Source of the DNA: Thermomonospora echinospora
GTDB lineage: Bacteria; Actinomycetota; Actinomycetes; Streptosporangiales; Streptosporangiaceae
Direction: 5' to 3'
Assembly: GCF_900108175.1 (NCBI RefSeq)
Contig: NZ_FNVO01000003.1
Coordinates: forward strand, 1-64,000
DNA: 64,000 nucleotides
Shown: positions 11,020 to 20,184 of the stretch, one piece after another
Position numbering within the stretch: position 1 is the stretch's first letter
Layout of the letters: each line of letters opens with the position of its first letter
Made by a program: the position numbers and the translations under genes
The notes under the pieces: model-generated
The model's database searches: none
What the model was told of the DNA's origin: nothing
The model's input: only the letters and a program-made list of their open reading frames with translations

Positions 11020-12009
11020 GTGCCCATCATCTGCTCGCCGCAGGACTTCAACGTCGAGGACCTTTACGTCGATCTGCGGCCGGTCCTCGGCCACCCGCTG
11101 TTCCTGAAGTGCGAGGGGTTCAACTTCGCCGGCTCGGTGAAGCTCAAGGCGGCCGGCGAGATGGTCGCCGCGGCCGAGCGCGACGGACTGCTGACGCCCG
11201 GCTCGGTGATCGTGGAGTCCTCCTCCGGCAACCTGGGCATCGCGCTGAGCATCATCGCCGCCAGCAGGGGCTACCGCTTCCTGTGCGTCACCGACCCCCG
11301 CTGCAACCCCGCCTCGATGCGGGTGATGCGGGCGCTGGGCGCCGAGGTGCGGGTGGTCTCTCGGCAGGACGCCAACGGCGGCTATCTGGAGAGCCGGATC
11401 CGCTACGTGCGCGACCTGTGCGCCGCCGACGGCCGCTACGTGTGGCTGAACCAGTACGCCAACCGCAACAACTGGATGGCGCATTACCGGGGCACCGCCC
11501 CGGCCATCGACCGGCAGTTCCCCGACCTGGAGGTCCTGTTCGTCGGGGCCGGCACCACCGGCACGCTGATGGGCTGCGCCCGCTACTTCCGGGAACTGCG
11601 CCGCCCGGTCACCATCGTGGCGGTCGACGCGGTCGGCTCGGTCACCTTCGGCGGCGTCCCCGAGCGGCGGCTGGTGCCGGGGCTGGGCACCAGCGCCCGC
11701 CCCGCGCTGGTGGACGAGTCCTACATCGACGACGTGGTGCACGTGCCCGAGGCCGACACCATCCGCACCGTCCACCGACTGGCCGCCAAGGGGTTCCTGT
11801 TCGGCGGGTCCACCGGCACCGTGGTCAGCGGCGCCGCCCGCTGGCTGGCGGCCAAGTACCCCGGCGAGCAGCCGGTCGCCGTGGCCATCGCTCCCGACCT
11901 GGGCGAACGCTATCTCGACTCGATCTACGAGGAGCACTGGGTGCGCGAGCACTTCGGCGACCTGGCCGACGGGCTCGCGCTGCCCGGCGCCGATATCCTC
12001 GGCGACTGA
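11020..12009 (+). CDS. sbnA: SbnA-type N-(2-amino-2-carboxyethyl)-L-glutamate synthase
   Basis: Cysteine-synthase-fold, PLP-dependent enzyme. In the known SbnA reaction, O-phospho-L-serine and L-glutamate are joined to give N-(1-amino-1-carboxyl-2-ethyl)-glutamate, the precursor of L-2,3-diaminopropionate. The PLP lysine is Lys41 in FAGSVKLKAA. The loop SSSGNLG is at 67-73 and the glycine-rich phosphate loop VGAGTTGTLMG near 176-186. The length (329 aa) is normal. The GTG start is preceded by GAGG at about 9 nt and gives the usual N-terminus MPIICSPQDFN. It is followed 49 bp later by sbnB, forming a two-gene substrate-supply operon divergent from the NRPS genes. Confidence 0.92.
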   Translation: MPIICSPQDFNVEDLYVDLRPVLGHPLFLKCEGFNFAGSVKLKAAGEMVAAAERDGLLTPGSVIVESSSGNLGIALSIIAASRGYRFLCVTDPRCNPASMRVMRALGAEVRVVSRQDANGGYLESRIRYVRDLCAADGRYVWLNQYANRNNWMAHYRGTAPAIDRQFPDLEVLFVGAGTTGTLMGCARYFRELRRPVTIVAVDAVGSVTFGGVPERRLVPGLGTSARPALVDESYIDDVVHVPEADTIRTVHRLAAKGFLFGGSTGTVVSGAARWLAAKYPGEQPVAVAIAPDLGERYLDSIYEEHWVREHFGDLADGLALPGADILGD

Positions 12010-12058
12010 TCAACTGATCACTCGTCCCACCCCCGACCGGTCTACGGAGCCGTCCCAG

Positions 12059-13084
12059 ATGAGCCAGTCCCCCAGCTTCGCCGTGATCTCCGGCGCCCAG
12101 GTGCATCGGGCCGTCAGCGGCCGCGAGGAGCAGATCACCCGTATCGTCGAGGCCGCCTACCGGCTGCACGGCGAGGGGCGCACGGTCAACCCCGACTCCT
12201 ACTTCCTGCGCTTCCCGGACCGGCCGTCCTCGCGGATCATCGCGCTGCCCGCCTCGGTGGGCGGCGAGGTGGACGTGCACGGTATCAAGTGGATCTCCAG
12301 CTTCCCGGAGAACGTGGCGGCCGGGATCCCCCGCGCCTCGGCGGTACTGATCCTCAACGACACCGCGACCGGCTACCCGTTCGCCTGCCTGGAGAGCTCC
12401 ATCATCAGCGCCGCGCGCACCGCCGCGTCCGCCGCGCTGGCGGCCGTCGAGCTGAGCGCGCGGCGGGGCGTGCGGCCCACCCGGGTCGGGTTCTTCGGCG
12501 TCGGGCTCATCGCCCGCTACCTGCACACCTACCTGGCCGGGAACGGGCTGGAGTTCGAGTCCCTGGGCGTGCACGACCTGTCGGCCGAGCACGCCGAGGG
12601 CTTCAAGGGCTACCTGGAGCGCACCGAGCGCGGGCAGATCACCGTCCACGACAAGCCGGAGGACCTGATCCGCTCGTCGGACCTGGTGGTCTTCGCCACC
12701 GTCGCCGGCGAGCCGCACGTGCTGGACCCGGCCTGGTTCGCGCACAACCCGCTGGTGCTGCACGTCTCGCTGCGCGACCTGTCGCCGGAGATCATCCTGT
12801 CGTCGTACAACGTCGTCGACGACGTCGAGCACTGCCTGAAGGCCAACACCTCCCCGCACCTGGCCGAGCAGCGGGTCGGCCACCGCGACTTCGTGGCCGG
12901 CACCCTCTACGACGTGCTGACCGACAAGATCACCCCGCCTGCCGACCAGCCGGTGATCTTCTCTCCGTTCGGGCTGGGGGTGCTGGACCTGGCCGTGGCG
13001 CGCCACGTCTACGACCAGGTCCAGGCGAACGGCGACCTGCAGACCGTCCCGGAGTTCTTTCACGAAATGAAGCGCTACGGCTGA
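12059..13084 (+). CDS. sbnB: SbnB-type L-2,3-diaminopropionate-forming dehydrogenase
   Basis: Member of the ornithine cyclodeaminase/mu-crystallin family. The characterised SbnB oxidatively hydrolyses the SbnA product using NAD+ to release L-2,3-diaminopropionate and 2-oxoglutarate. The Rossmann segment GFFGVGLIARYL lies near residues 143-155. The start ATG has ACGGAG 8 nt upstream. The protein is 341 aa, normal for the family. Pairing with sbnA directly upstream makes the assignment firm and shows that the adjacent NRPS product contains Dap or a Dap-derived residue. The gene ends 16 bp from the convergent permease gene. Confidence 0.92.
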   Translation: MSQSPSFAVISGAQVHRAVSGREEQITRIVEAAYRLHGEGRTVNPDSYFLRFPDRPSSRIIALPASVGGEVDVHGIKWISSFPENVAAGIPRASAVLILNDTATGYPFACLESSIISAARTAASAALAAVELSARRGVRPTRVGFFGVGLIARYLHTYLAGNGLEFESLGVHDLSAEHAEGFKGYLERTERGQITVHDKPEDLIRSSDLVVFATVAGEPHVLDPAWFAHNPLVLHVSLRDLSPEIILSSYNVVDDVEHCLKANTSPHLAEQRVGHRDFVAGTLYDVLTDKITPPADQPVIFSPFGLGVLDLAVARHVYDQVQANGDLQTVPEFFHEMKRYG

Positions 13085-13100
13085 TCCCGGCCGCCCGCGG

Positions 13101-14366
13101 TCACGGGGTGGCCAGGGCCTCGGTCGGGGACAGCCGGGCGGCGCGGATGGCCGGGTACAGGCCCGCGACGCCGCCGATCACCAGGGTGGCGGCGACCCCG
13201 CCGGCCATCGCCCAGGCCGGCACCACCGTGGGCCAGCCCTGGGTGAGCGCGTAGATCGCGGTGACCGCGATGCCCAGCGCCACCCCGCCGGCCCCGCCGA
13301 GCGCGGCCAGCAACTGCGACTCGGTGAGGAACTGGCCCCGGATCTGGCCCCGGGTGGCGCCCAGCGAGCGGCGCAGCCCGATCTCGGCCCGCCGTTCCAG
13401 CACCGAGATGACCATGGTGTTGGCCACCCCGACCCCGCCGACCAGCAGCGCCACCCCGCCGAGCCCGAACAACAGCCCGGTGAACGCCTCGTCGGTGGCG
13501 TTCTTGGCCGCCAGCGCGTCCGACGGCCGGGAGACCTGGACCTCGTTGGGCGCCTCGGGGTTGGCAGTGGCCGCCAGCAGGTCGCGCACCTGCTCCACCC
13601 GGTCCTCGTCGGCCCGGGTGTAGATGGTGGTGGGGTGGCCGTCGAAGCCGAGCCTGTCCTCGGCCACCTCCCAACCGACCAGCGCGGCCGTGTCCAGTTC
13701 GGCGGCCAGCGCCACCGGGTCGAGGATCCCGATCACGGTGAACCAGCGGCCGCCCAGCAGCACCTGGACGTCCGGGCCGGCGGCCCCGATGCCGAGCCGG
13801 TCGGCGGCCAGCGAGCCCAGCACCACCGCGGGCTGCCGGGCGGTGGCCCGGTTCAGCCAGGTGCCGCTGGCCACGGTCGCGCCGACGGTGCCGGGCAGGT
13901 CCAGCCGGGCCGCGTGCACGCCGATCCCGCCGGACTCGCCCTCCGGGATGCGGTCGTTGCGGTAGACCTTGGCGTCCTCGACCTTGCCGGTGCCGGACGC
14001 CGACCGCACCCCGGGCACCCGGCCGATCATGCCGATCGCCTGCTCGGGCAGCGTGGCGGCCTTGCCGAAGAAGTCGCTGCCGGGCCCCACGGTCAGCAGG
14101 TTGGTGCCCAGCCGGTCCAGCGTGGCCTGCAGGTCGGCCCGGCTGGAGGAGGAGATCCCCACCACCGACGTCATCGCGGCGATGCCGATCGCGATGCCCA
14201 GCGCGGACAGGAACACCCGCAGCGGCCGGGCCCGCAGTCCCGCCGCGCCGACCCGCAGCACGTCCCGCGGCGCCAGCCGGTTCGACCGCCGCGTCTTCTC
14301 CCGGCGCCCGCCCGCCGGCCGCCCGTCCGCAGTGCCCTTCGCCCGGAACGGGGCGCGCCGGATCAC
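13101..14366 (-). CDS. MacB-like ABC transporter permease (FtsX fold)
   Basis: Integral membrane permease of a MacB/FtsX-type transporter, 421 aa. A cytosolic basic N-terminus is followed by one membrane segment ([18 protein letters not shown], about 50-67). A large extracytoplasmic MacB_PCD-like domain comes next, then three C-terminal segments, the first beginning [20 protein letters not shown]. Such proteins couple ATP hydrolysis to conformational work outside the membrane rather than forming a classical channel. The GTG start overlaps the ATPase stop by 4 bp (GTGA), implying translational coupling. It is the last gene of the lipoprotein-HlyD-ATPase-permease operon. The substrate cannot be told; export of a peptide or an envelope-stress role are both possible. 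Confidence 0.88.
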   Translation of the reverse strand: MIRRAPFRAKGTADGRPAGGRREKTRRSNRLAPRDVLRVGAAGLRARPLRVFLSALGIAIGIAAMTSVVGISSSSRADLQATLDRLGTNLLTVGPGSDFFGKAATLPEQAIGMIGRVPGVRSASGTGKVEDAKVYRNDRIPEGESGGIGVHAARLDLPGTVGATVASGTWLNRATARQPAVVLGSLAADRLGIGAAGPDVQVLLGGRWFTVIGILDPVALAAELDTAALVGWEVAEDRLGFDGHPTTIYTRADEDRVEQVRDLLAATANPEAPNEVQVSRPSDALAAKNATDEAFTGLLFGLGGVALLVGGVGVANTMVISVLERRAEIGLRRSLGATRGQIRGQFLTESQLLAALGGAGGVALGIAVTAIYALTQGWPTVVPAWAMAGGVAATLVIGGVAGLYPAIRAARLSPTEALATP

Positions 14367-15061
14367 GGCAGCACCGCCGGCTCGGGCTCGACGGCCGAGT
14401 CCCGTACGACCCGGCCGTCGCGCAGCTCGATCCGCCGGGGCAGCGACGCCGCGATGTCGCGGTCGTGGGTGATGACCGCCACCGTGGTCCCGGCGTCGGC
14501 CAGTTCCCGCAGCAGCTCCAGCACCCCGGCGCCGGACACCGAATCCAGCGCCCCGGTCGGCTCGTCGGCCAGCAGCAGCGACGGCTCGCCGACCACCGCG
14601 CGGGCGATCGCGGTCCGCTGGCGCTCCCCGCCCGACAGCTGGTGCGGCCGGTGGCCGAGCCGGTGTCCGAGCCCGACCCGTTCAAGGGCCGCCCGGGCCC
14701 GGCGCCGCCGCTCCCGCAGGGGGACGCCCGCGTAGAGCAGGCCGTCGGCCACGTTGTCCAGCGCCGGCACTCCGGCCGCCAGATGGAACTGCTGGAACAC
14801 GAAGCCGATCCGGCCACCCCGCAGCATCGACAGCCTGCGGTCGCTCAGCTTCGACACGTCCTGCCCCTCGAACAGCACGGTGCCGGAGCTGGGCCGGTCG
14901 AGCGTGCCCAGCAGGTGCAGCATCGTGGACTTGCCCGAGCCCGACGGGCCGACGATGGCCAGCAGTTCGCCCGGGCGCACGGCCAGCGACACCCGGTCCA
15001 GCGCGGTCACCCCGCCCGGGTAGGTGCGGGTCACCTCCCGGAGCTCCACCACCGGGGTCAC
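14363..15061 (-). CDS. ABC transporter ATP-binding protein (MacB/LolD type)
   Basis: A 232-aa ATPase subunit partnering the downstream permease. Walker A is GPSGSGKST at 38-46, with the Q-loop in FVFQQFH, signature LSGGERQR, Walker [13 protein letters not shown] and a switch histidine in VITHDRD. The [11 protein letters not shown] form is typical of LolD/MacB ATPases. The start is GTG 15061, inside the GTGA overlap with the stop of the HlyD-like gene. Longer upstream starts would only read through that gene out of frame. The 3' end overlaps the permease GTG in the same way. Confidence 0.93.
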   Translation of the reverse strand: MTPVVELREVTRTYPGGVTALDRVSLAVRPGELLAIVGPSGSGKSTMLHLLGTLDRPSSGTVLFEGQDVSKLSDRRLSMLRGGRIGFVFQQFHLAAGVPALDNVADGLLYAGVPLRERRRRARAALERVGLGHRLGHRPHQLSGGERQRTAIARAVVGEPSLLLADEPTGALDSVSGAGVLELLRELADAGTTVAVITHDRDIAASLPRRIELRDGRVVRDSAVEPEPAVLP

Positions 15062-16134
15062 TTGGGGATCCCCACCTTCATGCCCTCGCCGAGCCCGGTG
15101 CCCTCGACCTCGACCATGCCGTCGGCGAACATCCCGACCTCCACCGCGACCGTGCGGGTGGTCGAGCCCTCGACCACCTGGACGCCGTATCCGCCGTCCG
15201 GCAGGGCCAGCAGGGCGGCGACCGGCACGGCCAGCACGTCGCGTTCCCGGTCGGCGGTCAGCCGGACGTCCACCGGCGCCTGGTCGAGCCGGCCGAGCCC
15301 GCGGTCGTCCGACAGCGACACGACGACCTCGATGGTGCTGGCGGCCTCCGCCTCCTCGGCCTCGCCGCCCTGCTGGGTGGCCACCGAGCCGACCTTGGCG
15401 ATCCTGCCCTCGACGCTGTCGCCGCCGGGGATCTCCACGGTGACCTTGGCCCCCTTCTCGGCCAGGTTCTGCAGGTCGACGTCCAGGTCGATGGTGACCA
15501 TCCGGGTGGTGCCGGTGTAGGTGAGCAGCGCGCCGGACGCCGGGTCGCCCACGGCCTTCTTGTGGTCGGTGATCCTGATCCGGCCGGACGCGATGACGAC
15601 CGAGCCGGGCTCGATCCGCCCGGTCTCCGTCACCCCGAGGTCCTCCTGCCACTGCCGGACCGCCTCGGCGGTCGCGGAGCTGAAGGTCTTGTCGACGGTG
15701 AAGCCGGTGTAGCCGAGCGCCCGCAGGTTGCGTTCGAGCTGCAGGACGTCCGAGCCCTCCACGCCGCTGCGCATCGTCCGGTACACCGGCAGCTTCCCGT
15801 ACAGCAGCGGCACCGGGACGGCGTCCACCTTGTAGACGGTCTCGCCTCGGGAGACCGTGCTCCCCTCGCCGGCCAGCCAGGTGAGCAGGCCCTGCCCGGA
15901 GGACCCGCCCCGGGCCGCGCTGAGGGTGCGGGCGGCACCGTAGCCGAGGGTGCCCTCGACCTCCTCGGTCTCGACCAGCGTGGTGCGTTCGACGGTGGCC
16001 GTGGCCGGCGGCAGCGAGCTGCGCTCGGGGGCGGCGGGGTCCGCGCCGCCGAACCCGACGGCCGCCCAGCCGGCTCCGCCGAGCGCCACCGCCCCGCCGG
16101 CGACCAGCGCCAGCGTCCGGATCCGCCGTGCCAT
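15058..16134 (-). CDS. HlyD/RND-like adaptor with a peptidoglycan-binding domain
   Basis: Secreted or membrane-anchored periplasmic-adaptor-like protein of 358 aa. A single N-terminal membrane segment ([19 protein letters not shown]) is followed by barrel-sandwich segments and a PG_binding_1-like stretch ([18 protein letters not shown], about 130-147). A C-terminal beta-barrel segment follows ([20 protein letters not shown]). Actinobacterial relatives are usually encoded with MacB-type transporters and are thought to link the permease to the cell wall. The ATG shares one base with the lipoprotein stop. It sits second in the operon after the lipoprotein. Confidence 0.85.
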   Translation of the reverse strand: MARRIRTLALVAGGAVALGGAGWAAVGFGGADPAAPERSSLPPATATVERTTLVETEEVEGTLGYGAARTLSAARGGSSGQGLLTWLAGEGSTVSRGETVYKVDAVPVPLLYGKLPVYRTMRSGVEGSDVLQLERNLRALGYTGFTVDKTFSSATAEAVRQWQEDLGVTETGRIEPGSVVIASGRIRITDHKKAVGDPASGALLTYTGTTRMVTIDLDVDLQNLAEKGAKVTVEIPGGDSVEGRIAKVGSVATQQGGEAEEAEAASTIEVVVSLSDDRGLGRLDQAPVDVRLTADRERDVLAVPVAALLALPDGGYGVQVVEGSTTRTVAVEVGMFADGMVEVEGTGLGEGMKVGIPK

Positions 16135-16661
16135 CAGTTCGTGACCTTGGGGCGGGGCTGGAACTTCTGGCACGCCCTCTGGGCCGCCTCGAACTCCTCG
16201 TCGCTCAGGCCGTCGCCCTTCTTGCGCGAGATGACGATCCCGCCTTCCGGCCTCGGATCGTCCATCTTCACCCCGTGCTCGCGCATGCACCTGGCGAACT
16301 GGCGCAGCTTCTCCTGGTCCTGGGGAGACAGCTTCTGTGGCTTGCCGCCGTTGGGCATGTACTTGCGGCACTTGTTCATCGCGGCCCTCGACTCCTCCTC
16401 ACCGGCGCCCTTCTGGCCGGATTCCGCGCGCATCCTCAACTTGATGCCGCCGTCCGGGCCGACCTCGGGGTCCGGCATGTCGACCCCGTTCTCGCGCATG
16501 CACTTGGCGAACTGACGGACCCTTTCCTGCTCGGCGGCCCGCGAAGCGGCCGCCTTGTCGGCCGCGTTCTTGCCGTCCCCCTGCGAGCCGCACCCGGCGA
16601 GCCCCAGGGCCAGCAACGGGACGGCTGCCACCGCGATGGCGGCGCGTCGCTGTCGTCTCAT
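16134..16661 (-). CDS. Secreted lipoprotein with duplicated CMRE-G repeats
   Basis: A 175-aa lipoprotein. A type II signal peptide ends in the lipobox LALGLAGC (Cys24). The mature part holds two copies of one unit: [17 protein letters not shown] and, about 70 residues on, [17 protein letters not shown]. Each has a conserved cysteine and is followed by a further cysteine (NKCRKYM, RACQKF), suggesting two disulfide-stabilised units. The function is unknown. It is the first gene of the transporter operon, so it is probably an accessory or sensing subunit of that system. Confidence 0.8.
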   Translation of the reverse strand: MRRQRRAAIAVAAVPLLALGLAGCGSQGDGKNAADKAAASRAAEQERVRQFAKCMRENGVDMPDPEVGPDGGIKLRMRAESGQKGAGEEESRAAMNKCRKYMPNGGKPQKLSPQDQEKLRQFARCMREHGVKMDDPRPEGGIVISRKKGDGLSDEEFEAAQRACQKFQPRPKVTN

Positions 16662-16721
16662 TCGATCGTCTCCCGATCGTGCCGGGCCGATCCCGGCGGA
16701 TGGCCCGCAATTCCAGCCGGG

Positions 16722-16770
16722 CCCGCATAACCCCGGCGTAACCCTTCGGGGTTATGCGGGCGTTACGCCC
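16722..16770. promoter_or_regulatory. Phased repeats and inverted repeats between transporter and two-component operons
   Basis: Two direct copies, GCATAACCCCG (16725-16735) and GCGTAACCCTT (16736-16746), are spaced exactly 11 bp, as expected for tandem OmpR/PhoB-family sites. The opposite strand carries a second pair, also 11 bp apart (GCGTAACGCCC then GCATAACCCCG). Together they form a 13-bp perfect inverted repeat, 16722-16734 with 16748-16760. The site lies between divergent operons, so the adjacent response regulator probably controls both. Confidence 0.65.
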
Positions 16771-16818
16771 GATGCGTCACGCTGGCCGGCGACCGGTCGG
16801 CCACGAAGGAGGGCGCGG

Positions 16819-17475
16819 GTGCGGGTGCTGATCGCGGAGGACGAGCGGATGCTCGCCGACTCCATCGCCGAGGGGCTGCGCGGCGAGGCGCTCGCGGTGG
16901 ACGTCGTCTACGACGGGGACGCCGCGCTGGAGCGGCTGGGCGTCAACGACTACGACGTCCTGGTGCTGGACCGGGACCTGCCGGTGGTGCACGGCGACGA
17001 CGTGTGCCGGGCGGTGGTCGAGTCGGGGGCGTTCGTGCGGGTGCTGATGCTCACCGCCGCCGCCAGCGTGCCCGCCCGGGTGCAGGGCCTGTCGCTCGGC
17101 GCCGACGACTACCTGGTCAAGCCGTTCGCGTTCGAGGAGCTGGTGGCGCGGGTGCACGCGCTGGGCCGGCGGTCCCGCCCGGCCGACCCCCCGCTGCTGG
17201 AGCGGGCGGGCGTGCGGCTGGACCGGGCCCGCCGCGAGGTCTACCGGGACGGCCGGTACGTGCCGCTGACCCGCAAGGAGTTCGGGGTGCTGGCCGAGCT
17301 GCTGCGCGCCGGCGGGGCCGTGGTGTCGGCGGAGGACCTGCTGGAGAAGGTGTGGGACGAGCACATCGACCCGTTCACCAACACGGTGCGGGTGACGCTG
17401 ATGAAGCTGCGCCGCAAGCTGGGCGAGCCCGCTCTCATCGAGACCGTGCCGGGCGCGGGCTACCGCATCCGCTGA
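16819..17475 (+). CDS. OmpR/PhoB-family response regulator
   Basis: A 218-aa DNA-binding response regulator. The receiver domain has the acidic pair E7/D8, phosphoacceptor Asp51 in VLVLDRDLP, the Thr in LMLTAAA and Lys in YLVKPF. It is followed by a winged-helix domain (VPLTRKEFGVLAELL ... FTNTVRVTLMKLRRKLG ... VPGAGYRI). GTG 16819 is chosen because GAAGGA precedes it at 8-9 nt. It is followed 10 bp later by its histidine kinase and lies divergent from the lipoprotein-ABC operon, which it probably regulates through the phased repeats upstream. Confidence 0.93.
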   Translation: MRVLIAEDERMLADSIAEGLRGEALAVDVVYDGDAALERLGVNDYDVLVLDRDLPVVHGDDVCRAVVESGAFVRVLMLTAAASVPARVQGLSLGADDYLVKPFAFEELVARVHALGRRSRPADPPLLERAGVRLDRARREVYRDGRYVPLTRKEFGVLAELLRAGGAVVSAEDLLEKVWDEHIDPFTNTVRVTLMKLRRKLGEPALIETVPGAGYRIR

Positions 17476-17485
17476 GGAGTGTGCG

Positions 17486-18757
17486 ATGAACGACGGCCTG
17501 TGGCGCCGGTTGCGGCCCACCATCCGGGTCCGGCTGACCCTGTGGTACGGCGGCCTGTTCCTGGCCGCCGGGGTGGTGCTGCTGGGCGTCACCTACATGC
17601 TGGTGGCCCAGAACCTGCACGGCCAGCAGACCATCGCGACCAAGGTCATGGCGCCGGACATCAAGATCATGCAGGTCCCGTCCTCACCCGACGCCGCGGC
17701 GCGAACCGGACCCGACGCCTCGGCGGCCGACCCGGAGCCGGACCAGAGGTTCCGCAAGCTGCTGATCAACGCTGAGCAGGACTACCGCCAGGCGACCCTG
17801 AACGCGCTGGTCACCCAGGGCGGGATCGGGCTGGCCCTGGTCAGCACGGTGGCGGTCGGGCTGGGCTGGCTGATGGCCGACCGCGCGCTGCGCCCCGTCC
17901 ACCGGGTCACCGAGACCGCCCGCCGGGTCGCGCAGAGCCACAATCTGACCGAGCGGATCGCCTACGACGGGCCGCGCGACGACGTCAAGGAGCTGGCCGA
18001 CACCTTCGACGTCATGCTCGCCCGGCTGGCGCGGGCGTTCGAGGCCCAGCGCCGGTTCGTCGACAACGCCTCCCACGAGCTGCGCACCCCGCTGGCGATC
18101 AACCGGACGCTGGTGGACGTGGCGGTGCGGCGGCCCGACGCCACCGAGGACGTGCGCCGGCTGGGCGAGTCGCTGCTGGTGGTCAACGCCCGGCACGAGC
18201 GGCTCATCGACGGCCTGCTCACCCTGGCCGGCAGCGAGAACGCCGTCACCGACCGCACTCCGCTGGACCTGGCCGACGTCGCCGGGCACGTGCTGGACCT
18301 GGCCGAGGTCGAGGCCGCCGAGCGGGGGGTGACGGTGCATCGCGCCCTCGGCCAGGCGCCCACCGCCGGTGACCCGGTGCTGCTGGAACGGCTGGTGCAG
18401 AACCTGGTGGAGAACGCCGTCCGGCACAACGCGGCCAAGGGCGGTGAGCTGTGGCTGGCCACCCGCTGGTGGCCGCACTTCACGGAACTGGTGGTCGCCA
18501 ACACCGGGCCGGTGGTGCCGCCGTACGAGATCGAGACCATCTTCGAGCCGTTCCGGCGGCTGCGCGGCGACCGGGTGCGCTCCGACCGGGGGGCGGGGCT
18601 GGGGCTGTCGATCGTCCGGGCGATCGCGACCGCGCACGGCGGCCACGTGACGGCCCTGCCCCGGGAGGGCGGCGGCCTGACGGTGACGGTGCGGCTGCCG
18701 GGCCGGCAACCGGCCGGACCGCACCCGGGCGCCCGGTCGGGCGCCCGGGAGGTCTAG
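17486..18757 (+). CDS. Sensor histidine kinase
   Basis: A 423-aa membrane kinase cognate to the preceding regulator. Membrane segment 1 is LTLWYGGLFLAAGVVLLGV. A short extracytoplasmic loop of about 75 residues follows, then segment 2 (IGLALVSTVAVGLGWLMA), a HAMP linker, a HisKA domain with phosphoacceptor His197 in NASHELRTPLA and a HATPase_c domain (N box NLVENAVRHN, G box GAGLGLSIVRAIATAHGG). The small sensor loop suggests detection of envelope or membrane stress rather than a large ligand. Its last codons contain a very strong palindrome (see 18724-18749). Confidence 0.93.
   Translation: MNDGLWRRLRPTIRVRLTLWYGGLFLAAGVVLLGVTYMLVAQNLHGQQTIATKVMAPDIKIMQVPSSPDAAARTGPDASAADPEPDQRFRKLLINAEQDYRQATLNALVTQGGIGLALVSTVAVGLGWLMADRALRPVHRVTETARRVAQSHNLTERIAYDGPRDDVKELADTFDVMLARLARAFEAQRRFVDNASHELRTPLAINRTLVDVAVRRPDATEDVRRLGESLLVVNARHERLIDGLLTLAGSENAVTDRTPLDLADVAGHVLDLAEVEAAERGVTVHRALGQAPTAGDPVLLERLVQNLVENAVRHNAAKGGELWLATRWWPHFTELVVANTGPVVPPYEIETIFEPFRRLRGDRVRSDRGAGLGLSIVRAIATAHGGHVTALPREGGGLTVTVRLPGRQPAGPHPGARSGAREV
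18724..18749 (+). terminator. Perfect 26-bp palindrome at the end of the kinase gene
   Basis: CCCGGGCGCCCG at 18724-18735, GT, then its exact complement at 18738-18749. With 12-bp all-G/C arms and a 2-nt loop this would be an extremely stable hairpin ending a few nucleotides before the stop codon. No T-run follows. It may terminate or protect the two-component transcript and separate it from the next small gene. Confidence 0.55.
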
Positions 18758-18785
18758 ACGCGCGCGCAGCGGGCACTGGAGGCCC

Positions 18786-19028
18786 ATGTGTGAGAGAAGA
18801 GCGGACGTGCAGGGGCTGAGCGATCTCGAACTGTACGTCTACGACGCGGTGGCCAGCGCCGACACCGGTGGCGGAGCGGTCGGCGACACCGAGATCGCGG
18901 AGATCGCCGCGGCCGCCGGGCACGGCGAGGACGAGGTGCGGCGGGCGCTGGACAGGCTGGTGAGCCTGAACCACCTCCGGTCCCATTCGGCGGGATACAC
19001 GTTGGGTCCGCACGACTGGGCGCCGTAG
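18786..19028 (+). CDS. Small winged-helix-like protein
   Basis: An 80-aa (or 73-aa) acidic protein. Predicted helices SDLELYVYDAVASAD, EIAEIAAAAGHGEDEVRRALDRLVSLNHL and a short terminal strand pair look like a minimal winged-helix fold, with the middle segment resembling a recognition helix. The start is uncertain: ATG 18786 has GGAGG only 3 nt away, whereas GTG 18807 has a better-spaced purine-rich stretch. It lies between the kinase and an acyl-CoA dehydrogenase gene. No specific family was recognised; a regulatory role is only a guess. Confidence 0.6.
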   Translation: MCERRADVQGLSDLELYVYDAVASADTGGGAVGDTEIAEIAAAAGHGEDEVRRALDRLVSLNHLRSHSAGYTLGPHDWAP

Positions 19029-19067
19029 GGTGACCGGCCGGTGAACGCTCGACCGGGAGGGGTGGGC

Positions 19068-20174
19068 ATGCGGCTGGCCGTCACCGAGGAGCAGGAGGAA
19101 CTGCGCTCCACACTGCGCCGTTTCTTCACCGGCAAGTCGCCGAGCGGCGAGGTGCGCCGGCTGATGGCCACGGCCGAGGGGTACGACCCGGCGCTGTGGG
19201 AGCAGATGGCCGGGCAGCTCGGCCTGCCGGGACTGGCGATCCCCGAACGGTACGGCGGCGCGGGGTTCGGCCTGCGGGAGCTGGTGGTCGTCCTGGAGGA
19301 GATGGGCCGGGCGCTGGTGTGCGCGCCGTTCCTGTCCACCGCCGTGCTGGCCGCCCACGCGCTGCTGGCCTCCGATGACGAGGAGGCCATGCGGAAGCTG
19401 CTGCCGGGGCTGGCGGAGGGCGCCACGATCGCCACACTGGCCTTCGCCGAGGACGGCGGGCGCTGGGACGCCGACGGCATCGCGATGACGGCCGACCAGG
19501 GGCACCGCCTCGACGGCGTCACGTCGTTCGTCCTGGACGGGCACGTCGCCGACCTGGTGCTGGTGTTGGCGCGGGCCCCGGGCGGCCTGTCGCTGTACGC
19601 GGTGGACGGCGACGCTCCCGGGCTGACCCGTACCCTGCTGCCCACCCTGGACCAGACCCGCAGGCTGGCCCGGCTGGAGTTCGCCGGGACGCCCGCCAGG
19701 CCGGTCGGCCGGCAGGGCGCGGGGGCGCGGATCCTGGCGCGCACCCTGGACGTGGCGGCGGTGGCGCTGGCGGCCGAGCAGCTCGGCGGTGCCCAGCGGG
19801 TGCTGGAGATGAGCGTGGAGTACGCCAAGGTCCGCCACCAATTCGGCAGGCCGATCGGCGCTTTCCAGGCCATCAAGCACAAGTGCGCCGACATGCTGAT
19901 GGAGGTGGAGTCGGCCCGTTCGGCGGTGCTGTACGCGGCGACGGCGGCCGACGAGGACCCCGCCGAGCTGCCCGTGGTGGCCGCACTGGCCAAGGCGTAC
20001 GTCTCGGACGCCTTCTTCCACGCCGCCGCGGAGACCGTCCAGATCCACGGCGGCATCGGCTTCACGTGGGAGCACGACGCGCACCTGTACCTCAAGCGGG
20101 CCAAATCGTCACAACTGCTGTTCGGCGACCCCGCCCATCATCGGGAGCGGGTCGCCCAGATGATCGGCCTGTAG
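19068..20174 (+). CDS. Acyl-CoA dehydrogenase family protein
   Basis: A 368-aa FAD-dependent acyl-CoA dehydrogenase. It has an N-terminal helical domain (AVTEEQEELRSTLRRFF), a middle beta domain and a C-terminal four-helix domain (EYAKVRHQFGRPIGAFQAIKH, then VQIHGGIGFTWEHDAHLYLK). The architecture fits the FadE-like dehydrogenases acting on CoA thioesters of fatty acids, sterol side chains or branched acids; the substrate cannot be assigned. ATG 19068 is preferred to GTG 19041 because GGGAGG lies 8 nt upstream. It precedes the ADP-ribosylglycohydrolase gene by 10 bp. Confidence 0.9.
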   Translation: MRLAVTEEQEELRSTLRRFFTGKSPSGEVRRLMATAEGYDPALWEQMAGQLGLPGLAIPERYGGAGFGLRELVVVLEEMGRALVCAPFLSTAVLAAHALLASDDEEAMRKLLPGLAEGATIATLAFAEDGGRWDADGIAMTADQGHRLDGVTSFVLDGHVADLVLVLARAPGGLSLYAVDGDAPGLTRTLLPTLDQTRRLARLEFAGTPARPVGRQGAGARILARTLDVAAVALAAEQLGGAQRVLEMSVEYAKVRHQFGRPIGAFQAIKHKCADMLMEVESARSAVLYAATAADEDPAELPVVAALAKAYVSDAFFHAAAETVQIHGGIGFTWEHDAHLYLKRAKSSQLLFGDPAHHRERVAQMIGL

Positions 20175-20184
20175 GCTCGGCCGC

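Noticed and set aside
13101-16134. ABC/HlyD operon as the exporter of the NRPS product
   Set aside because: It is convergent with sbnB, has its own divergent two-component regulator and shares no promoter with the NRPS genes. Proximity alone is not enough.
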